Origin: Hetaerina americana
Lineage: Eukaryota > Arthropoda > Insecta > Odonata > Calopterygidae
DNA length: 64,000 nucleotides
Assembly (NCBI GenBank): GCA_022747635.1
Contig: JAKTNV010000009.1
Coordinates: 29,737,622 to 29,801,621 of the forward strand
Direction of reading: 5' to 3'
Position 1 is the first letter of the stretch. Each line of letters opens with the position of its first letter. Shown one piece after another: positions 44,864-56,923 of the stretch. The notes beneath the pieces were generated by a model. It worked only from the letters and a program-made list of their open reading frames with translations. It searched no databases and was not told the DNA's origin. Both the position numbers and the translations under genes were made by a program.

Positions 44864-45035
44864 ACATCCACGCAATACCCCGCAAGCCGTCACAAGGGCG
44901 TGTGGCGGGGGGTGCTATATCACCACCCGTTAACTAGAAGAAAACAATATACTAAACCAAATCGTGTTACTCTACACAAATATTAGTTTTTTCATGCACT
45001 CGACAACCATAAACACGCGAAATAAAGTAATTAAA
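44864..45035 (-). mobile_element. CR1-like 3' end
   Basis: On plus: GACATCCACGCAATACCCC, GCAAGCCGTCACAAGGGCG, TGTGGCGGGGGGTGCTAT, CACCACCCGT, followed by a decayed 3' UTR to about 45,035. Confidence 0.8.
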
Positions 45036-46139
45036 TGCAAAAATATTCAACAACAGGATAAGTTCACTCAAATTATGCTGTAGACCTGTTAAAAAGATGT
45101 CTCTTAAATAAAAAGAATAACATGTAGGAAGAAGCATGCAAAGATATCAAAATGTCATGTATAGAAGTAATCATTTGATTAAAATAAGAGTGGTCAACTT
45201 AAAAACAATAGATTATGGGACTTTTTATTTCCTATATTATGTTGTATTCTGTATGTTGTACGTATATTATGTTATCAAAGGAATTGCAAGAATTGTAGCA
45301 AAATTTTAATCTTAATAAATTCGGTCATGGGTAAAAACGGAAAATAACGTTTCATTTTTGGGAAATTAGCTAATATAGCTGCCAAATTTTGCACATGCAG
45401 CATTAGAATTCGAATAATCGTGGATTCAGTGACGACGGAGCACTGAGTGAAAGACTTGCGGTGAGTGTGAGACTTGCCTACCAGAAAAACAAAGGAAATT
45501 AAGCGGTAGGTGGAATTTTACGAGGGTAATTTGAAAAAGGCACTGGAATCCTCAGGACGAGTGAATAACTGGGAAAGTACCGGATTATAAATGTCTTTGG
45601 AGGGAATCCTAATGAGAGAATGGCACAACATGATGAATAAGAATAGAAATATGATATCGCTATAAATTCATTGCAAAGGCAAATGAAAATTATGTAAATT
45701 TAAGTAAATCAAGTTGACAGATAGAGTACACGGAAAAGAGCCAACAAATGATAAGACTTCAGGGAAGGGAAGGAATGAGCTAGAAGTTATGGTGTTATAA
45801 TCACTGCAGTTTGGGATATGGAACTAATTTCGAAAGAAAGATGGTATTATTATTTGAACTTGTTGTAGAGATCGAATTTGGCTGCTGGGAATTGGGAACG
45901 CGGCGGTTACGGCTTTGATTCGTTAAACCAAAGGACAGGCGTACGATCAGTGATGAAACTCTTCCCACAAAAATCATACCGCTCAAATACTCGAATATTT
46001 TACACATTCACCCGGTAACTTCACGCGAGGATAGTCAGTTACGTTTTATTCCCAAACTCTGACGTCCTAAGCTGGAAATCCTGGTTGCGTCGCGAGGGAA
46101 AAATCGTCGAAGGAGAGATTTTGCGGATGGGGGTATACC
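45036..46139. other. AT-rich stretch, no gene seen
   Basis: Nothing supported. 45,420-45,800 is slightly purine-rich. Confidence 0.5.
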
Positions 46140-47334
46140 TTGGAGAGAATTAGTGGGGGAAGGGGAGAGAGAGATTGGGGTGAGGGGAGGCGGTTTTAAC
46201 GGAGGGGGGTTGACGGAACCCTGGTTGGTCCGGGAAAGGGGGATGGAAGGAAAATGGGAGGAGGAGTGGGAGTATAACATGGAGAGGGCGCACTTTGTGT
46301 GTGAATGCGATGGGGTGGGTTTTTCGGCACGGAGTGAGGGATGAGGGTTTATTTCTCGCGCGGGGGCGTGTGTTTTCGGTGTGTTCGAGAGGAGATAAGG
46401 CACCCCGTGGTGGCGAGGAACTTAATTAACTCTCTGCGAGTTGGCGTTTTTTTTCACGTTCACCGGGAGAGAGCAGGGAGTTATGAGGGGAGGGCGAGGG
46501 AATGGGTGTGAGGGGGGGCGGCGTGTTTTGTGGGTGGGAGAGGGAGGAAGGGGAAGTAATCGGAAGGGAAAATTGTGGGAGGGGGGATGGAGGGAGGTTT
46601 CGGGAAGCGCTTCGGTGGGGGTGTGGACGGGAGTAGAGGGGGTCCGGGCCGCGCAGTAGAGATTTTGAAACCGGGGTTGGGGGGGGGTAGAAGAGAGAGA
46701 GAGAGAGAGAGGTGGGCGCTGTTTCTGTCGAATGGATTGACTTGGACCCTTGAAAGGGGATGGTGGAAGGAGGTTGCGTCGGGCTGTGTAGCGGGGGAGG
46801 GGAGGGGTGGGGGTGGCCGCCAACAATGGATCCACGAGGTTGTGCGAAAGAGGACTTCTTTTCCGTCGGGGAGTATTGTGAAGAGACGGGTGGGGGAGGG
46901 AGGAGGGGCCGAGGGGGTGAGTTTGGGCGTGAGGGCGGCGGGCGGGCGTATTTTGTAGTGAAAGCCGACCGGGGAAGGGGGGTGTAATGTGGGGAAGGTG
47001 GGAGAGGGAAGTCAGTATGGGGTGTGCTAAGCGCGGGATGGGTGTTGTCGATGTGGTGAGTAGGGAGGGGGATGAGGCCCGGAGTCTCCAGGGCCGGATA
47101 GGGGGGATGGGAGGATAAGGTAGGGGAAAGAGGGGGCTAGAGGACGGTGGAAACGACATAGCGGGCTGGATTTGAAAGGATTTCATCGGCGAACCGGATG
47201 AAGTGTGGGGTGAGTTAAGAGACGGTTTGTGGGGGTGGTGTTGCGTGGTGGGGGAGGATTGGAACGAAGGGGGGAAGAGGGAGGGTGAGAGAAGAGGAGG
47301 AGGAGTGAGGAGGGGGGAGGCCGAGAATTGAGTC
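46140..47334. repeat. Long G/A-rich tract with many G-runs
   Basis: About 1.2 kb in which the plus strand is overwhelmingly G and A, with dozens of runs of four or more G and a (GA)n run at 46,692-46,713. The minus-strand frame of 328 codons (46,422-47,408) is Pro/Ser-rich low complexity and is explained by composition. G-quadruplex or triplex structure is plausible from the runs. Confidence 0.7.
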
Positions 47335-47735
47335 GTGTCCCACCCACCCACGCCCCTTTCCCCACCCCTCCGACGTTTCCCCCTGCCTCCCTCTCCAACG
47401 ATAGGCACGATCCTTCATTTAAATACCGCGTCCCGAAGTCCCCTTACCCCCACTTGTCCTCTTACTCCTCCGTCCTCATTCACTCACCCTCCCACCCACC
47501 CTCCCAAGGACTTGAACACACTCTCCGGTCCCCCACTTTTTTCCCCGAAGGTGGGCAGGCGCCCGGCGGCGAACAAATTTCTGAAAGGATCCTGATTGTT
47601 TCCGTTCTCGCCGTGCTTCACCGAAGTGTCGACGTCGGCCGCAGTCACGGGAAATCGACCCGCTTACCCCCGGGGCGGCTTTGACGTGACGGCCGATCAA
47701 GGCTCGTGTCGTTTCGGGAACGCGGTCTCAGGAAA
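47335..47735. other. C-rich then CpG-rich section
   Basis: At 47,335 the bias flips abruptly from G/A to C/T (to about 47,540). 47,540-47,735 is balanced, GC-rich and dense in CpG (GCGCCCGGCGGCGAAC, TGTCGACGTCGGCCGC). It could be a CpG island or promoter region, but no TATA box, initiator or exon is clear. Confidence 0.4.
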
Positions 47736-47959
47736 AGAGTAAGGAATGAGGAATAACACGACACTCTCTCTCTCTCCTCAAAAGATATGCCTGTGTACAT
47801 TTGAAGCCTTATCAGATAAAAATCTCCTTTCAGCCTAAAGGATGCAAGAGCGAGTGCTTTTGGTAAGCTCATGAGATGTTTTTGAGGAGGCTGAATTATT
47901 TCATGGGCCAATAATATTCTCCATTTGCTCGTTTTTCATATTCTGTAACTGCTTTTTAA

Positions 47960-48100
47960 TGTGTTTAAGTCCCGGTCAAGGAAATATTTTTGTGCTTGTG
48001 ATCTGTTCGATTTCGCCTTCCCCACCTCTCCTGTGTTCGTCCTTTCTACGTGCTCCTATCCATTTACCTTATATCTATTTACATATGAATGAATATACAT
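47960..48100 (+). mobile_element. (TA)-tail SINE, copy C
   Basis: Plus sense: decayed box B (GTTTAAGTCCCGGTCAAGG), AAATATTTTTGTGCTTGTG, TTTCGCCTTCCCCACCTC, TCCTGTGTTCGTCC, TTACCTTATATCTATTTAC and ATGAATGAATATACATATA. It matches copies A and B at 10.2-10.5 kb throughout. Confidence 0.75.
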
Positions 48101-48141
48101 ATATATATATATATAAATAAATATATGTGTGTATATATATG

Positions 48142-48192
<51 letters not shown>
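48101..48192. repeat. (TA)n microsatellite, SINE tail
   Basis: TA repeats with TATGTG interruptions, then about 42 clean bases of AT, continuous with the SINE end. Confidence 0.9.
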
Positions 48193-48195
<3 letters not shown>

Positions 48196-50859
48196 TCATG
48201 TGTATGTTTTTATGGCTTATCCAACTGACCTTTACCTCGCATTTTTCTTATTTTCCCTTCATTTTCTCATCAAATTGTGTAATTTACGGTTTTACTTATT
48301 TAGATAATGCCGTAAGTAACTCACAAAATAATACCTTTTTGATCAGTTTGCTTAATTATTGAGTATTTGATAATTGTAGACTTTCGCAGAGGTTAGTTTA
48401 GTCACTTTGTAGTGTGAATAAATTATGAATTAGAACATTTAGGTTAGTAATCACAAAGCAAAGATTAATCAATAGACTTAATGCCTAAATCAGAAGAAAA
48501 TCTCATTTGTGATCTTACTATAAAATGCATTAATACTTAAGTCTTATTGCTTTTTGTATAACATTGAAGTACTGACCTGAAAATTTGACTGCTTTATGGT
48601 GCATTTTCTCCACCTAATTATTAGGATGGAAAATAGTTCATAGTTACAACAAGACAGAAAATTTGATCTGCTAAATTTTTTTATGAGCATTATTAAATCA
48701 TACCCTATATTTATAAATTAGACCCTTACGTACATTTCTTTAAGTATTACGCAATATCTTCTGTTGTAGTACGTTGGTATGAGAATAGGAAAAGTACGGA
48801 CACACATCGTATTTTATAAGTTATAATAAAAGAGAAAATCTGCCCCTTTCGCCAGGCACCTCTTGTTCGAACCGAAAGCGTCACACTATTATGGGATAGC
48901 TTTTGTTGGGAAACACTACATCTTTTATTAGAAACACAAAAATAATTATCGTAAAATGCTAACACCGAAAAATATTATTCGATGAGTACGTGAGATCATA
49001 ATGAGAAATTGATGGAAATTGACTGCTGAATAGAGCAACATAACGAATCCTTTTTCTCGCGTAAATTTCGTGACCCCAACAGGAGTCATGATGATGAAAA
49101 CAATTTGGCCTTCCTAAAAGAACAATTTCAACTTCCCGAAAGAATAATATAACCTTTCCCAAGGAAAAATTACTTGAGATACAGCTGATTACGAAATACA
49201 ATAATGATGAAATTCCACCTCCTATTTGTCTTCGTGGTTACTCGCAGTGTAGAATTGAGATGAAAATCGCAAACTTTTTTTTCACCGCTCCTAGTTGGGG
49301 AGACTTTTGATTCATATGCAGTTTTTTTGATCACAAATTAAGTCCATATATATCAGTGATTTCATGGGAATGTAAGCAAAGAAACTACTGAGCGGCGTGA
49401 TCCGAAATTTTCTTTTCCCGAACGGCAGACTTCATACTGTTTGAGTGGCGAAAGCGAATGTCCCCCATGTTGGGGCCGGAAGAAAGGGGCGGTGATTTTG
49501 TCACTTGGGTGGATAATAGAGTAGGGGAAGGCTACGCTGGGGTGAGTGGGTGGTTGGGTGCATTCAGATACCCTCGGGTGCACGTTGCCTAGTTCCCCCC
49601 CTACGGGGGGGTTGCATCACCGTGGGTGGTTGGACGGCGGAAGGGATAAGGGGTGCTCCTACCACCCCCTGCGGTTTCAAAAATCCCACACATACGCACT
49701 CACGCACATATTATTCCCCCTTTTCCCCTCTCGAACCCCTGCGGGGCCAAACTTCTTAATTTGCTACCTATCCGCTTGCGTGAGAAGGGCTAGAGGAAGC
49801 CTTTCTCTGGGTCGGGGAGCGGGCCTTGTCATCGGGGGGAGGGCACTTGAATACCCCAGGTGGGTGTGAGAATTGGGTACTTTGAAAAAAGTAATAAGGG
49901 TGGGAGAGGGATTCTTAGGGGTTTTAGAGCGAAGAGGGAGGCAGCGGGGGTTCGACAGCAGTAGGAGGTGCGTTGATTACAGGTCGTCAGATAGGGGTTT
50001 AAGGTAGAGTGATCACCGTTAGTGGAGATGGAACTAAAGAGATCTTGGTGCGTGGAAAGGAGTTATTTTCCTGAAATACAAATTGACATCCGAAAACCCG
50101 GGGTTCCTCATGGTTGAGGCATTGGTCGATGTCGGAGAGGAATGATTCAGTTGAGATAATGGTGTCTCCTGTTGAGTCATTGATGATAAAGTGATCGAAT
50201 GATTCAATGAGGAGTTTTATGAGCGTGCATTATTTTCTCAGCTCAAATATTCAATGGCCATTGGGTTATACGCGATACGTTCATCAAAAACTAATATACA
50301 GATTTCAAATTGTAAGGAAAAAACCATGCAAACAAAAAATTATTTACCTCTTTGTTAAGAATCATGGTAAATATAATGGAAAATGTCAGAGTTCATTTGT
50401 CCGCTGTATTTGACCAATACAACTTCAACTTCTATGTTTCTATTTTGGCTTGATGTTTCTGTCACTTGGGAAGGATAACGTTGGTTAAGGAACTGGAAAA
50501 GGTTCAGAAAAATCCGCCAGATTTATTTTAAAAATTTCTCCGAGAAGATAATAAGCGTGATCGGCATGTCTGCGGAAATAAGTTTGTACGAATTTTAGAG
50601 ATGTAAAGAACGTCTGATTTTACTAGCGAACCCGAGGGAATCGAATGATCCGGACTAGTACTCGCAGATTCGTTCTCAGGGACAAAATGAGAGAGACTAA
50701 GACCGTCGCCGACATATTCGAGTACTAGTTCTTCACCAGGATTTTACGCAATCATAGCAAGTTTGAGCCCAAGTGCTCAAATATTTTCATTGAAGACCCG
50801 TAATCTTAATTTGTCCATTTAGTCCAATCATCATTGCATGATGTGGTTACATACTGGTG
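48193..50859. other. Unassigned; AT-rich with GC-richer section 49,480-49,870
   Basis: 49,480-49,870 is G/C-rich with frames on both strands (up to 107 codons) that I do not recognise. The rest is AT-rich with nothing supported. Confidence 0.45.
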
Positions 50860-50995
50860 CGTATGTTAACGTTTGTTGGCATATATATACAAACATGTAT
50901 TCATATGTATTCGTATAGCTGATGAATGGTTGCTACCTTGGGACTCACCGCCACACGACCTTGCGGCGTGCAAGGGGTGCTGTGGAGATGTAGAT
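50860..50995 (+). mobile_element. CR1-like 3' end
   Basis: Plus sense 3' UTR ending CACCGCCACACGACCTTGC, GGCGTGCAAGGGGTGCTG, TGGAGATGTAGATTA. The AACACC block is lost. Confidence 0.7.
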
Positions 50996-51197
50996 TATTA
51001 ATTGGGATTGTGAAGGTCGGTCATTTAAGGGAGAATGTTTCTAAGTCTCTAGTGAAGAGAAATAAAGTTATCATTGTGAGTAACAATTGTCATGGTTGGT
51101 AAAATAAGGATATAAAGGTAAATGTATCGGGTGGAGGGCATTCGTTTCGTTAAAACCCACGCCTCCGTATGTTTTAAGAATATCCATCATTTTACAG

Positions 51198-51297
51198 AAA
51201 CCTACATCAACCGGTCAACCCTGGGGCTCGAGGCAAGAAGTCGTCATCGTCCCTAATCATCAAACTCCGGGGGAATGTGGCGAGTTCATCGCAGAAG
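51198..51297 (+). CDS. Candidate 100-base internal exon of an unidentified host gene
   Basis: A GC-richer 100-base island in AT-rich DNA begins right after TCCATCATTTTACAG (acceptor-like) and ends AAG before GTGAGTAC, which matches the donor consensus. It is open in two of three plus frames. Frame 1 reads KPTSTGQPWGSRQEVVIV then PNHQTPGECGEFIAE; frame 2 reads PVNPGARGKKSSSSLIIKL then RGNVASSSQK. Neither matches a protein I know. If real, the exon has length 3n+1 and most of the window is intron. Seen: splice-like borders and composition. Inferred: exon status. Confidence 0.35.
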
Positions 51298-53947
51298 GTG
51301 AGTACATAATTAGATTCTTTGATCATGCCTTTAAGGAAATCTGGGTGATAGTTTTATTTTAATAACCGTCGATGCATATGACATCAACTGTCCCAAAGTT
51401 GACGCTCTTAATATAAAGCAGTGTCTCTGGGATCACTTTCTAAAACGTTTTTTTTACCATATGATTCATTAAAAATATGTTAGCCTTTACATCAATTTGG
51501 AAATCGGCCGTTTCCAGCATAGTTTGTATATTTGTACCTGTATCTATCAAGGTTTGCTATCAGTTAATCGATAGCTGGCATATTAAAAAATGAATAAAGA
51601 GATAGGGTACCCTAAAGTCACCGGTAGGGGGATTCCGCAACGAGCATGCACTATAAAAACTATATGTCATCAAATATTAGTGGATGATGAAGAAATTATG
51701 TGATTCAAGCTGCAGAACTAAGTTTTAAAAAAAATCTTTTAATCCACCGTATTATCTAAGTTCCAAGTACTACTTTTTTGCATGCAAGGCAAAATGATTG
51801 TAACAGTTACATAGGAATAGGAGTTAGATAAATGTCTGTACGCTGAGCTACATGGAATAATTGTTTGCCCTTCGGTGACGTAATGTGCAGCTTCAAACTT
51901 TCTACATAATCATCCTATTCACACTCTCCCACTGCATCAACGCTCCCTATCCTGGTTCTCACCAGGATGAAATGCTGGATAAGTGGCCAGAGGAGCGGGA
52001 GAGGGACAGGACAAGAACGGAGGGGCGGCAGACGGCAGTCTGACCTCCAGCTCGACCTGCAGTGCCGCGTGCCCCCTCCTTTGTCTGGCGTCCGCCGTGA
52101 CCACGTGCCCTCTCTCGATTGGTGAGTGCCACGTTGGAATCGGGAGATAGGAGAGAGCCTCCCGGAAGGTTGCAGTGGGGAAACGATCATGATACCTGTG
52201 TTTTGCGGCACATTTGAAAGTGCTTAAGGCGATTTCCGCTAAGCCTTTGGCTTCTCCCCTCCCTCCAGATTCTTCTCCTTTTCCCACAATTTCTTTATTA
52301 TTTCCTTGGACTTCGCCCTTTCCCTCTCAACGAATAGGGTGAGGGAGGGAACAGAGAAGTGTTTTGAACGCCGGTGGCTGCTGGGGAGATAATCCCTCTG
52401 CGGCCCTTCGACCCCCGTCTCTTTTCAGCCACTCTCCCTCACCCTCACTTGCTGGCGGAAGGCGGAATTGTGGGACGGATTTATCTGCATCGTCCCGGCC
52501 ATTGTCCTGCGCCGGAGGAATCGATTCCATTCGTGCATTAGACACGGTTGCTTAAGCAAGTTCCATACGCGTTACACAAAGGTTTTGTCCTCCCGACCGG
52601 TAGCGCATTCGATCTTTTCAATCCCTTCCCTCGCTAATCATTTCCCTTCTTCATTTGGTTGAGTGTGCAGCATTCAGGAAGACATACCAAGAAGTCAATA
52701 AGGAGGTTTCTTGCGCTCGCTGCCTTTGGGTAATCTTTCATGACTTATGCTCGTATTTCTTTCGCTTCTTTTCATTGGGTAGCTTTTTTATTTGTTCATA
52801 CTTTCCCTTTTTGCAACTTTTAACTTGTTTTTTTAAGCTTAGGAGTCAATGATACTCTAGTTGATGCGGTTTTTCTAGCATTACACGCATTAAGAATACA
52901 TCCATAAAATGCGAGTACTTATCTTGCCCACGAAATTTCCTGAAGCTACCATAGCTAGTACACCGGAAATATATGGGATAGCTAGCATTTAAGTAAATCA
53001 ATGTGTAGATGGTTGTTTTCCCTAGGTTTGTTCAGCGTGAGTATTTAAATAAAATCTGACAATATATATTCGGGAGGAGATTAACTAGTAAATGAAAACA
53101 TTTTTAAAGAGAAGAAACATATTGTCATTCCAAATTAGAAGTAAAATGAGTGGTTTAAAATTGAAGCAATAGTTTTAAAAAAAGCTGACGCGGTTACCCA
53201 ATGAGTTAAGCATGAGGTAGCTGAGCTGAGGCTCCATGGTAAGGATCCGTATGACCCCAGCCGAATAAAAGTCATTCGAATTTTTCAGCTCCACATTTTC
53301 ATAAAAAAGTAAATGTAGGTCGAATCATCCTCATACCCTAAACTGTCGGAAATTATTTCTTACGCCGTTAGACTTGCGGGTCACAAAGCTCTTATTGATT
53401 ATATTTAAAATCAAGACGATATTTCGCAATTTTATACGTTACTGTTATTCAAATATTTCTATCATTAGCATAAAAATATTTTTTTCCTCGTGGTGCTGGG
53501 AATAAAGTAAGAATATCGTGGATTCTGGTGAAAAAACAACATGTTTAATGCTTACTGTTTTATGGTTTCATTTAAACGCAGTGACAGCCTAAAAAAATTA
53601 TGAAGTGGACTGAAACTGGCTTTTATTGTGGAAGAGCCTGGTAGTTTCTGAGCTGGCCTTGCGAAAGGCTAAGCGAGCAAGCAGGAAAATAATTTAAGGT
53701 GACAGAGAGATAAGAACGGCCAGTATAATGCGTCAAGAAGCCATTTCATCACAGCAGGTGGACGGATAATGAATAAAAGATTGGCGAAAGTAAACTGGAA
53801 AAATGACATGTTGAATGAAGTCAAACGTCACCGGTAAGGATTCAAAATAGGTAGTGCGTGCCTATAGCTCTGCATAAATCGTGCAGTAAAACCAGCAAGA
53901 GTCTCACCTTACTGACATACAATGGTATTTAAAACTGACATACCTGC
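51298..53947. other. Unassigned; GC-rich section 51,930-52,560
   Basis: 51,930-52,160 and 52,330-52,560 are GC-rich with CpG and contain ATTGGTGAGTGCC at 52,118-52,130, which could be an inverted CCAAT box or a splice donor; I cannot tell. Frames there overlap on both strands. The rest is AT-rich. Confidence 0.4.
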
Positions 53948-54002
53948 ATCAGCATTAATACCCCGTGATGCACCAAAAAGGTGCATGGCAAGGGTTTCAA
54001 GC
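53948..54002 (-). mobile_element. CR1-like 3' end, short and decayed
   Basis: On plus: GCATCAGCATTAATACCCCG, TGATGCACCAAAAAGGTGC, ATGGCAAGGGTTTC. It keeps the tail complement and part of the stem-loop only. Confidence 0.6.
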
Positions 54003-54574
54003 ATTAGGGGGGAAAGGCAAGTGATAAGAGAAGATATGGGAGAGGAAGGAGAAAGGGAATAATATTAACTAAAAGTCTACCAAATAACGTGTAAATTTGT
54101 TTACATGCTGGAGGAAGACTTAATTCAAAACAAGTGTTAATTTTACCCAATAATTTAGTTTTTTGTTATACGAAAAAGGGTAATAAAAATTAAACACAAC
54201 GACACGACACGACAAGATACGATAGACCTCTATCACAACAAGAAAAGTCATACAGTATTGAAAAGTAAGAGGAAGAAATTGTGCCATCACATGGGCATTC
54301 AACTCATAGTCTCCACCACTATAGGTAAGAAATGTGACACGCCGCTGTAGGCAGCGGACGGCGTGAGGTGTCCTCCACCCCTCCCACAGAGAGAGACGAG
54401 GGATGGAGGGAGAAACTTGAACGCAACAAAGAAAGACAGGCAAATTATACCGAGCACTAATGTCATTAAGTGGCAGTTCCATTATGTCATGCGAGAAAGG
54501 GTTTGACAACAAAATATACGAGATTAGTGAAAGCGGGTACACTTTTTATTTGGGTAAAACCAATTATTCCCTAG
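54003..54574. other. Unassigned
   Basis: A 140-codon minus-strand frame (54,120-54,542) is not recognisable. A short CGACA-type repeat lies near 54,200. Confidence 0.4.
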
Positions 54575-55860
54575 ACAATGTGGGTGGGTGATATTAATCT
54601 ACCGTAAATTGATTAGGACTCGTACCGCGTGGGAAAATCTACCGGAAATACAGATCCATGCCAAGAACTTCGCGAACTCCTGCATATATCCGCAAAGCAC
54701 TCTTTAGAAAAAATGTTAAATCACCAACACGGGGCCAGAGCATACTTGATATCTTCGCAACGTCTACGCTTGAAATCATTACAAAAATTGAAATAATGGA
54801 TGGCATCAGTGACCATCAAGCTATTCTTGTAGAATTAATACTAAGTTTGCGAAAATAAACACTGAAAATCGTAAAATATTAATTCAACGAGGCAAATTTT
54901 AACGAAGTACGGGAACATTTAAAAATGTATTTCCAGAATACAAGACAAAAACCATGACGGCTAATATAGTTGGGAATATTTCTTAAATATTATACCCGGA
55001 GGAATGAAGACGAACATTTCATCCAAACTTAAATGAAACAGTAAGGGACCTAGGTGATACAACGGAGAAGTCAGATCGGCATTAAGAAGGAAAAGATGGC
55101 TGCAATCAGATTTTTAAAATAGTTTAAAAAGTGACGATGTTGTTTATATAAATATATCCAAACATCAACTAAAAAAATGTCATTGTAAAACGAAAATTAT
55201 CACGCGCAAAGCCCTACACTCTTTCAAATCTAAAATGCTATGTGAATATCTTGAGGAAAATCCAAAGTCTGGTCCTATGCTAAAGAAATTCAGGGTAAAC
55301 GCTCGACTGTACATTCTTTGGAGACGGAAAACAGCGAACTTATTACAGAAAGCGTGAAAAAGGCACGCATTTAAAAGAAGTTATTCCTAAGTGTCCACAA
55401 TAAAGATACAAACGTCCTAAACGAACTCCCACACCCGCGGAACACAAGAGCGATATAACACTGAACAAGATAGAAATAGAACATCAGCTTCATATTAACA
55501 AAACCAACAATGTACGAGGTCCAGAAAATACCTGCTAGAATACGATATTGGAGGAATTAGCTGAAGATATCGCCTTGTTTTTAGAAAGCGTTTTACTAAA
55601 ATTAATAGAAGGCTCAATACCTCGCGACTGGAAGATAGCTCATATAACACCCATCTATAAAGGCAAAGATAGAGAGAAACCAGCCAATTACCAATCGATC
55701 TGTTGAAAAATATTATAACACAGTTTTGTCAGTACCATTATGAGATTTCTCGGATAGCAGAAAAATACTAGGCCACAACCAGCATTGAGTTAAGAACAGC
55801 AGATCTTGCGAAACAATTGTTTCTTTCTATTCATGACGTACTTAAAATGACTAAAACATT
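54575..55860 (+). pseudogene. CR1-like endonuclease C-terminus and RT N-terminus, decayed
   Basis: Plus-strand blocks in order: VGDINLP.ID (endonuclease GGDFNLP.I box), TDPCQELRELLHI, SILDIFATSTLEIITKI, EIMDGISDHQAILVEL (54,800-54,838; the SDH catalytic box of AP-type endonucleases, intact), then, after a long degenerate linker, LNKIEIEHQLHINKTNN, GSIPRDWKIAHITPIYKG, EKPANYQSI and ETIVSFYS/LFLSIHDVLK. This is the end of the endonuclease and the start of the RT in CR1-like ORF2. It stops before the RT catalytic boxes. Many stops and frameshifts. Confidence 0.75.
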
Positions 55861-55959
55861 TATGTATATACCACCCATTGGTAAACCAAGATTGTGTGAA
55901 CTATTGGCTGTGAATGTTTTAAGGTGCCAATCCGATAGCCAATGTGGATTTTAAATGAA

Positions 55960-56890
55960 TCAATACCGATATTTCGGTCAACTAGGGGGCCATGAAAGGA
56001 AGTGAGAATTCGACAATTGGGAAGACAACAGTAGCCAAGTACTACCTTTGGTCAAGTGAATGTGTTCAAGTGGTTGGAGATGGAGGAAGTAGCGAGGGGC
56101 CAGTTTCTAAAGGTGGGGGAGGGAGAATAAACTAGGAGTAGGAAAGGGAAATGGAGGATATCTGTTTTCAGTTTTACTCTGTAGCCTGTGTACTTTTATG
56201 CTCGGAAACCAATTAAAATAAGGGACTATTTATGACTCCCGGTTTGTTGTTTATTATTATGCCTCCATGCAAGTGTATGTGAAAGCTCTTGGTAGCGTCG
56301 TGTTTTTAAATGTTGGATGTACCTAATTAGAGATAAATCTTTGAGTGTAATATGGTATGAAATTTCGTAAATGTGTTTTGCGATGGCCAATTTTCCAAAA
56401 CGGCCGTTTTTAAAGTCTACTAAGTTTTCCTTGAACCTTGTATTGGCATTGTGAGTGGTCTGCCCAATTTACAATGTGTGGCAAATGTTGCACTTTACGT
56501 AGCAAATTCCGGATTTTTGTAATTAGGTCGTTTTGTCTTTTGGGTTGCCTAGGTAGTTTTGCTGGTTGTTTGGGTTTTTCAAACTGATGTCCAGTAATTT
56601 GGAGATGTAATGGAGGCCTTTTAAATGCTTGGGTTCAAATGGAATAGAATTTTTTCTTTGGAGTATTTTTCAATGGTGTAAGTTTAGAGCATTTATTTGT
56701 GAGTTTCTCTTTCGGTTGGTGATCAATTTATCTATCGTATTTGGTTCGTATCCATTTAATACTGCTCTGTCTTTTATACGTTTTTGTTATTTGCCATATT
56801 GTGGTTTCGTGAGAGGGAGATTGAGCATGCGGTATATTAAATAATTGACCTTAATATTGACCCTAGAGTTTAACCTTTTGTGAGCGGTCC
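55960..56890 (-). pseudogene. Penelope-like element, C-terminal part with GIY-YIG endonuclease
   Basis: On the minus strand: LIYRMLNLPLTKPQYGK, AVLNGYEPNTIDKLITNRK, then KSGICYVKCNICHT, a stop, IGQTTHNANTRFKENLVDF, KNGRFGKLAIAKHIYE, and SLIRYIQHLKTRRYQEL. The GIY...YIGQT..N...RF.EH order, with a Cys pair between, matches the GIY-YIG domain at the C-terminus of Penelope-like retroelements. GIY is GICY and the Tyr of YIG is a stop, so the endonuclease is dead. Beyond the coding part (56,000-55,960) lies GACCGAAATATCGGT, discussed under findings. The RT part is missing; the copy is cut at the antisense CR1-like 3' end at 56,924. Confidence 0.7.
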
Positions 56891-56923
56891 CTGACTTACT
56901 CCCTCCAGCACGATTCTGGTTAC

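Noticed and set aside
46422..47408. 328-codon minus-strand frame, Pro/Ser/Leu-rich
   Set aside because: It lies wholly in the G/A-rich tract; other frames on both strands are also open and the product is low complexity, so composition explains it.
53188..53270. Possible tRNA-derived head (GGTTACCCAATGAGTTAAGC, later GGATCCGTATGACCCC)
   Set aside because: Box B is too diverged and no second copy is seen in the window.
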